DNA of 35,887 nucleotides from CAZEWZ01 sp964516765 (lineage in GTDB: Bacteria > Bacteroidota > Bacteroidia > Flavobacteriales > UBA7430). Positions within the stretch are counted from its first letter, which is position 1; every line of letters begins with the position of its first letter. The stretch is from positions 1 to 35,887 of the forward strand of contig CAZEWZ010000018.1 of assembly GCA_964516765.1 (NCBI GenBank), in the 5' to 3' direction. The notes beneath the pieces were generated by a model. That model was given only the letters and a program-made list of their open reading frames with translations. It was not told where the DNA came from and searched no databases. The translations under genes were made by a program, and so were the position numbers. Shown here piece by piece: positions 31,346-35,887 of the stretch.

Positions 31346-33234
31346 TTCAGTACAAGAAGAATGTTATCTATTACAGATGCATCAATCAGTGTACTTGTAT
31401 CACCAAAATTACTTTTTTCTCCTTCAGCAATTTTGCGTAGAATCCTGCGCATAATTTTCCCCGACCTAGTCTTTGGAAGTCCCGAAACAATGTAAATGCA
31501 CTCTGGTCTTGCAATCGCTCCAATGTGATCACAAACCTGGGCTTCAATTTCTTTTTTAAGTATATCAGCAAGAGTTTCTGTATTACCAATAATAACAAAA
31601 GCACAAACGCCTTGCCCTTTGATAGAGTGATTAACTCCTACCACGGCAGATTCAATTACATTAGCATGACAGTTAATCGCATCTTCCACCTCGGCAGTTC
31701 CGATACGATGCCCAGACACATTAATCACATCATCTACTCTCCCCGTTATTCTATAGAACCCATCCTTGTCTCTTTTGCAACCATCTCCAGTAAAATATTT
31801 ACCGGGATAGGGATCAAAATAGACTTCTTTATATCTTTTGTGGTCTCCATAGGTGGTTCGAATCATTGAGGGCCATGGGAATTTGATACATAAGTTTCCC
31901 TGTACGTTATTCCCTTCAAGTTCTTTTCCTTTAGAATCTACAAGGCATGGTTGTACGCCAGGCAAAGGAAGTGTGGCATAAGTGGGCTTTAATTTTGTAA
32001 TTCCAGCCAGCGGAGCAATCATGATTCCCCCGGTTTCGGTTTGCCACCATGTGTCTACAATAGGGCATCGTTCTTTTCCAATATTCTTGTGGTACCAATT
32101 CCAGGCTTCCTCATTAATTGGTTCTCCAACGGTTCCTATAACTTTTAAGGAGTCTAATTTATATGGTTTCACATATTCCAATCCTTTCGCTTCCAGGGCA
32201 CGAATTGCGGTCGGAGCCGTGTAAAAAATATTTACTTGGAACTTATCTACAATTTCCCAAAATCTACCAGGACTTGGAAAGGTTGGAATACCTTCAAACA
32301 TTAATGTTGTAGCTCCCGCCAATAATGGACCATAAATTACGTAAGAGTGGCCGGTAATCCATCCAACATCAGCAGTGCACCAGAAGATGTCATTTGGAGT
32401 GTATTGAAATACATTCCGGAAGGAATATTCGGCATAAACCATATAACCTCCTGAAGAATGAACGACTCCTTTGGGTTTACCAGTAGATCCAGAGGTATAC
32501 AAAATAAATAAAGGATCTTCTGAACCCATTTCTTTGGCAATATTTTTTGAAGAAAACTTTGGTGTTAGATCGTGCCACCAAATATCTCTATTAGCTTTCA
32601 TTTCACATTTTGTATCAGTCCGTTTTAACACAACAGCGTGATTTATGGATGGGCACTCTTCAAGCGCATTATCCACAATGGATTTTAAGTCTATTACTTT
32701 TTCTGCTCTAAATGAACCATCTGCAGTAATAATAAGATTGCACTGGGCATCATTAATTCTACCGATGAGAGATTTGGCTGAAAAGCCAGCAAAAACTACT
32801 GAATGAATGGCTCCAATTCTAGCACAAGCCAATACTGCAATTGTTAACTCAGGAACCATAGGCATGTATAAACACACTCGGTCACCCTTTTTAATTCCTA
32901 GTGAAAGTAGCGCATTTGAAAACTCACATACTTTAGCGTGTAATTCTCTATAAGAAATATGTCTAGACTTCTCTTTAGGATGATTGGGTTCCCATAGAAT
33001 TGCTGTTTTATCTGCGATGGAGTTTAAATGGCGGTCAAGGCAATTTTCGGTTATATTTAATTTTCCTCCGGCATACCACTCAGATGTTTTTTCTTCCATG
33101 TCCCAATTCAGGACACAACTCCATTTTTTTCTCCATACAAAGGATTCCGCTTTTTCTCCCCAGAATTTTTTAGGGTCATCTATACTCTTTTTGTACTCTG
33201 ATTGATATTCCTCAAAACTATTTATCTTCTTCAT
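31342..33234 (-). CDS. acs: Acetyl-CoA synthetase
   Basis: This 630-residue cytosolic enzyme activates acetate with ATP and CoA to acetyl-CoA. Motifs: N-terminal K-K-F-W and L-N-I-T-E-N-C-L-D-R-H, the P-loop Y-T-S-G-S-T-G-K-P-K-G-V, D-T-W-W-Q-T-E-T-G, S-G-H-R-I-G-T-A-E-V-E-D-A, and the C-terminal P-K-T-R-S-G-K593-I-M-R-R, whose Lys is the acetylation site controlling these enzymes. I chose ATG 33234; a GTG at 33258 would add eight residues without family support. It stands alone between galE (81 bases upstream) and the convergent GH3 gene. Confidence 0.95.
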   Translation of the reverse strand: MKKINSFEEYQSEYKKSIDDPKKFWGEKAESFVWRKKWSCVLNWDMEEKTSEWYAGGKLNITENCLDRHLNSIADKTAILWEPNHPKEKSRHISYRELHAKVCEFSNALLSLGIKKGDRVCLYMPMVPELTIAVLACARIGAIHSVVFAGFSAKSLIGRINDAQCNLIITADGSFRAEKVIDLKSIVDNALEECPSINHAVVLKRTDTKCEMKANRDIWWHDLTPKFSSKNIAKEMGSEDPLFILYTSGSTGKPKGVVHSSGGYMVYAEYSFRNVFQYTPNDIFWCTADVGWITGHSYVIYGPLLAGATTLMFEGIPTFPSPGRFWEIVDKFQVNIFYTAPTAIRALEAKGLEYVKPYKLDSLKVIGTVGEPINEEAWNWYHKNIGKERCPIVDTWWQTETGGIMIAPLAGITKLKPTYATLPLPGVQPCLVDSKGKELEGNNVQGNLCIKFPWPSMIRTTYGDHKRYKEVYFDPYPGKYFTGDGCKRDKDGFYRITGRVDDVINVSGHRIGTAEVEDAINCHANVIESAVVGVNHSIKGQGVCAFVIIGNTETLADILKKEIEAQVCDHIGAIARPECIYIVSGLPKTRSGKIMRRILRKIAEGEKSNFGDTSTLIDASVIDNILLVLN

Positions 33235-33314
33235 TATATGTATAACTGGATTAGCCACATTAAGAATAACAATGAATTTTCACACCTTTTTTGTTAGGCT
33301 AGTCTTCGTAAGTT

Positions 33315-34337
33315 TTATCGCCTTGGAATCTTCTTTTCCCATTCCCAAGCAGATGCTAAAGCCTCTTTTAAGGTGAGCTCCGATTTCCATCCTAAAACGT
33401 TATTTGCTTTTCTGGTGTCTGCAAAAGCGGATATAATATCGCCTACACGACGCTCCGCAAAGGCATAATTTAGTTTTACTCCACTGACAGTCTCAAAGGC
33501 TTCAACGACCTCTAAAACAGAAGACCCTTTCCCGGTTCCAATATTATAAACCTCATAATTTTGACTATTCTTTTTGTCCAGTAAACGCTCCATTGCCACT
33601 ACATGAGCCTTTGCTAAATCTACAACATGGATATAGTCACGAATACAAGTCCCATCTGGAGTCGGGTAGTCATTTCCGAAAATGGAAAGTTTCTCACGTA
33701 TTCCAATGCCAGTCTGTGTTATAAAAGGCACCAAGTTTTGGGGTGTTCCAATTGGTAATTCCCCAATATTTGCTGAAGCATGAGCTCCAATCGGATTAAA
33801 ATACCTAAGTATGATAGTCTGTAATGATGCATTTGTCCTACAGGAGTCTTTAATAATTTGTTCACCTATTTTTTTTGTATTGCCATACGGAGATTCGGGC
33901 TCTTTGATGGATGCATTTTCGGAAATAGGAAGCTGATCAGCTTGACCATATACTGTACATGAAGAGCTGAAGATAAGCTTTGGAGCGGCAAGATTATTCA
34001 GTTTTTGAAGAATGTAGACTAAAGAATGGATATTGTTCTCATAGTACTTTAGTGGATCATTTACACTCTCACCAACTGCTTTGGACGCGGCAAAATGAAT
34101 AATGCCATTCAGATCAGAGTGCCGATTAAAAAACTCAATAATCAACCGCTTTTCTTTTAAGTCAATTTTTTCAAATGTCGGTTTAATTCCAGTAATTTCA
34201 AAAATACTATCCAACACCTCCAAAGATGAATTCGACAAGTCATCTATGATGACAACTTCATACCCTTTATTTTGAAGTTCAACTACAACATGAGATCCAA
34301 TGTAACCTAGACCACCAGTGACTAATATTTTGTTCAT
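33315..34337 (-). CDS. galE: UDP-glucose 4-epimerase
   Basis: This 340-residue short-chain dehydrogenase interconverts UDP-glucose and UDP-galactose (possibly also the N-acetyl forms). The NAD-binding loop G8-G-L-G-Y-I-G, F-S-S-S-C-T-V-Y and the catalytic Y151-x-x-x-K155 (S-P-Y-G-N-T-K-K) are all present, as is the substrate loop G-T-C-I-R-D-Y-I-H-V-V-D-L-A. It overlaps the WecA-type gene by 4 bases, so the two are probably co-transcribed, supplying UDP-sugars for the lipid-linked step. Confidence 0.95.
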   Translation of the reverse strand: MNKILVTGGLGYIGSHVVVELQNKGYEVVIIDDLSNSSLEVLDSIFEITGIKPTFEKIDLKEKRLIIEFFNRHSDLNGIIHFAASKAVGESVNDPLKYYENNIHSLVYILQKLNNLAAPKLIFSSSCTVYGQADQLPISENASIKEPESPYGNTKKIGEQIIKDSCRTNASLQTIILRYFNPIGAHASANIGELPIGTPQNLVPFITQTGIGIREKLSIFGNDYPTPDGTCIRDYIHVVDLAKAHVVAMERLLDKKNSQNYEVYNIGTGKGSSVLEVVEAFETVSGVKLNYAFAERRVGDIISAFADTRKANNVLGWKSELTLKEALASAWEWEKKIPRR

Positions 34338-35395
34338 TTTTTCTTACTTCGGTATTTCAAAATCCAGCCAGGAATAGAAGAAACGATGACAATTAAACTT
34401 CCCATAATAATAAATGAAGCGTTAGGAAAGCCTCTAAGTAGAAAGCCCGTCAATGTGAGTAGCAAGGTAAAAAAGATAATTAAACGAGTCGATTTCCCAT
34501 GACTATATCCAAGGTCTAGCATCAAGTGATGTATGTGATTTCTATCTGGAGTAAAAGGAGATTTTCCACTCAAAATTCTTTTTGTAAAGACCCTTAGGGT
34601 GTCAATTATTGGATAAGAAAGAACAACTAAAGCAAAAACAGGACTTATCTTTCCTTCAGGGTCAATGGGTAGATTTGCTATCTTAATAGCAAAAAAAGCC
34701 ATCATTAGCCCCATACTTAGAGTTCCAGAATCTCCCATGAATATTTTCGCCGGAGGCTTGTTGTAAAACCAAAACCCTAGAAGAGAACCAAACACAGAAA
34801 AAGCCATTACGCTTTCAATATAAGCCTCATTAAATAGGAATACACCTCCAAAGCAGATTGAAACAAAAATCCCAACTGATGAAGAAAGGCTATCAATACC
34901 GTCAATCAAATTATAGGCATTAATAAAAAAGGTTATAACAAGGACCGAAAAAGAGTAAGACAACCATAAAGGAAGGGTTTCTAAGCCTAGAATTCCATGA
35001 AGAGATACAATGCGAATATCCGCATTCCAAACTAGAATAATCGAGACAAGTATTTGAACATAAAATTTTAAATGCGCCCGAATATCTACTAGGTCATCTA
35101 ATATGCCCAGAAGAAAAATTAGCAATACGCCAAAAAGTAAGAGAAAGTAACTTTTTGAGAGAAATTCCGCTGGATAGTTAGTAATAATTAAGTAAAGTTG
35201 CGAGAACATAAAGCCTGCAAAAATCGCTACGCCACCTAATCTAGGGACAAAACCTTTGTGAACATGCCTTCCTTCTCCATACTCTCCAAGAAGCCTCTTT
35301 TTGATAGCTAATTTTATTACTAGAGGAACGCAAATACTTGAAACAGCAAAAGCAGTTATCAGAACAATAATAGAATTAATAGAAACTCCCAACAT
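34334..35395 (-). CDS. MraY/WecA-family polyprenyl-phosphate sugar-1-phosphate transferase
   Basis: This 353-residue inner-membrane enzyme with about 10-11 helices transfers a HexNAc-1-phosphate to undecaprenyl phosphate, the first lipid-linked step of O-antigen or capsule synthesis. Key residues are visible: D100-D101-L-V-D, N162-L-I-D-G-I-D168, M-G-D222-S-G and H287-I-H289-H290. The HIHH motif and the lack of MurNAc-pentapeptide-type wording point to the WecA/TagO side rather than MraY. It opens the wecA-like/galE pair and diverges from the CpsB-type gene across 83 bases. Confidence 0.88.
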   Translation of the reverse strand: MLGVSINSIIVLITAFAVSSICVPLVIKLAIKKRLLGEYGEGRHVHKGFVPRLGGVAIFAGFMFSQLYLIITNYPAEFLSKSYFLLLFGVLLIFLLGILDDLVDIRAHLKFYVQILVSIILVWNADIRIVSLHGILGLETLPLWLSYSFSVLVITFFINAYNLIDGIDSLSSSVGIFVSICFGGVFLFNEAYIESVMAFSVFGSLLGFWFYNKPPAKIFMGDSGTLSMGLMMAFFAIKIANLPIDPEGKISPVFALVVLSYPIIDTLRVFTKRILSGKSPFTPDRNHIHHLMLDLGYSHGKSTRLIIFFTLLLTLTGFLLRGFPNASFIIMGSLIVIVSSIPGWILKYRSKKK

Positions 35396-35478
35396 ATTGT
35401 TTAAATTTATCGCAAGATATTAAAATACTTAAGACTTTATTCACTTGAATTAATGTCTACCCAACTAACTTGATTATT

Positions 35479-35887
35479 ATGTTTAGTTTTTTAAAGAAAA
35501 AGCCCAGATTAGTAGATCTTATTCCTGAGGGATTTGTTGATATACATTCACATATTCTTCCGGGAATAGATGATGGAGCAAAAAATATCAGTCAAAGTAT
35601 TCAATTAATTCAGGACATGAAGAATTTGGGGTTTGGCAAGATGATAGCTACACCCCACACGATGGCCGGTGTATGGGATAATAGTTATGAGAATATTAAG
35701 GAAAGCTATGAAGGTTTAACAAATAAAATAGAGCCCGGGCAATCAGATATTAGTTTTGCTTCTGAGTATTTAATAGATAGTACATTTTTAGAGAAAATTC
35801 AATCACAAAAGTTGTTGTGTTTAAAGAGAAATTTTGTTTTGGTGGAGTTGTCATACCTTCAAGCCCCAGTAAACTTGTATGAAATAA
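35479..35887 (+). CDS. CpsB/YwqE-type tyrosine phosphatase (PHP fold), 3' end missing
   Basis: Starting at ATG 35479 the frame is open to the right edge (136 codons, about half of the usual ~250). The N-terminus has the PHP metal motif F-V-D21-I-H23-S-H25-I-L-P-G-I-D-D-G, then A-T-P-H60-T, and A-S-E-Y further on. These are the signature of manganese-dependent phosphatases that dephosphorylate Wzc/CpsD-type tyrosine kinases and so control exopolysaccharide export. It sits beside the WecA-type gene in divergent orientation and most likely begins a polysaccharide export cluster outside the window. Confidence 0.85.
   Translation, partial: MFSFLKKKPRLVDLIPEGFVDIHSHILPGIDDGAKNISQSIQLIQDMKNLGFGKMIATPHTMAGVWDNSYENIKESYEGLTNKIEPGQSDISFASEYLIDSTFLEKIQSQKLLCLKRNFVLVELSYLQAPVNLYEI

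Noticed and set aside
31525..32224. Open frames opposite acs
   Set aside because: They are antisense shadows of acs without family resemblance or a start signal.
33235..33258. GTG start for acetyl-CoA synthetase
   Set aside because: It adds eight residues not seen in the family; the ATG at 33234 gives the usual N-terminus.
1..35887. CRISPR arrays, insertion sequences, prophage, toxin-antitoxin or defence genes
   Set aside because: I saw no regularly spaced repeats, no transposase or phage structural motifs and no small paired toxin-antitoxin frames in the sequence, apart from the recombinase remnant.

Overview
The window looks like ordinary chromosome from a member of the Bacteroidota, most likely a marine or aquatic Flavobacteriales bacterium. 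The reasons are the AT-rich sequence, two type IX secretion (T9SS) genes (PorZ and PorW/SprE), the Bacteroidota families DUF4837 and DUF4292, an AtpB with a long His-rich N-terminal extension, an ATP synthase cluster without beta and epsilon genes, TAnnTTTG-type -7 promoter elements, and weak Shine-Dalgarno sites with many TTG starts. No database search was possible, so family names rest on recognised motifs and gene order.

Layout. Bases 1-551 are a scar: the C-terminal remnant of a large serine recombinase ends against a tRNA-Arg(TCG) gene and its terminator on the minus strand. Bases 613-7076 (plus) are a tightly overlapping run: porZ, recO, a TonB-dependent receptor and an M42 aminopeptidase. 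A convergent junction with a 20-bp gene overlap follows at 7057-7076. From 7057 to 28841 every gene is on the minus strand. In transcription order these are porW/sprE, bactofilin, AtpZ, an AtpI-like membrane protein, atpB-E-F-H-A-G, an NtrY-like histidine kinase, an enoyl-CoA hydratase, a polysaccharide flippase, dut, a sugar nucleotidyltransferase, a TPR lipoprotein, a DUF4292 lipoprotein, an EnvC-like LytM protein, tatA, gatA, a LysM lytic transglycosylase and a DUF4837 lipoprotein. Bases 28989-31345 (plus) carry a membrane-anchored M23 peptidase and a GH3-family adenylating enzyme. These converge on acs, galE and a WecA/MraY-type glycosyltransferase (minus, 31342-35395). A CpsB/YwqE-type phosphatase gene starts at 35479 and runs off the right edge, probably opening an exopolysaccharide cluster.

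How the genes fit together. Most encode envelope and energy functions: the proton-driven ATP synthase with its small assembly factors, T9SS accessory proteins, peptidoglycan remodelling (lytic transglycosylase, a degenerate LytM activator, an intact M23 peptidase), outer-membrane lipoproteins, and surface-polysaccharide precursor and export steps. Housekeeping genes (recO, gatA, tatA, dut, acs) are interleaved.

I found no CRISPR array, insertion sequence, prophage, toxin-antitoxin pair or obvious defence system. I do not see a clearly new multi-gene system. The points most worth a second look are the recombinase scar at the tRNA, the hairpin between atpE and atpF, the AtpI-like protein and His-rich AtpB extension, the porW-bactofilin-ATP synthase linkage, the frequent TTG starts, the possible near-leaderless promoter of the orphan kinase, and G-tracts in the DUF4837 gene.
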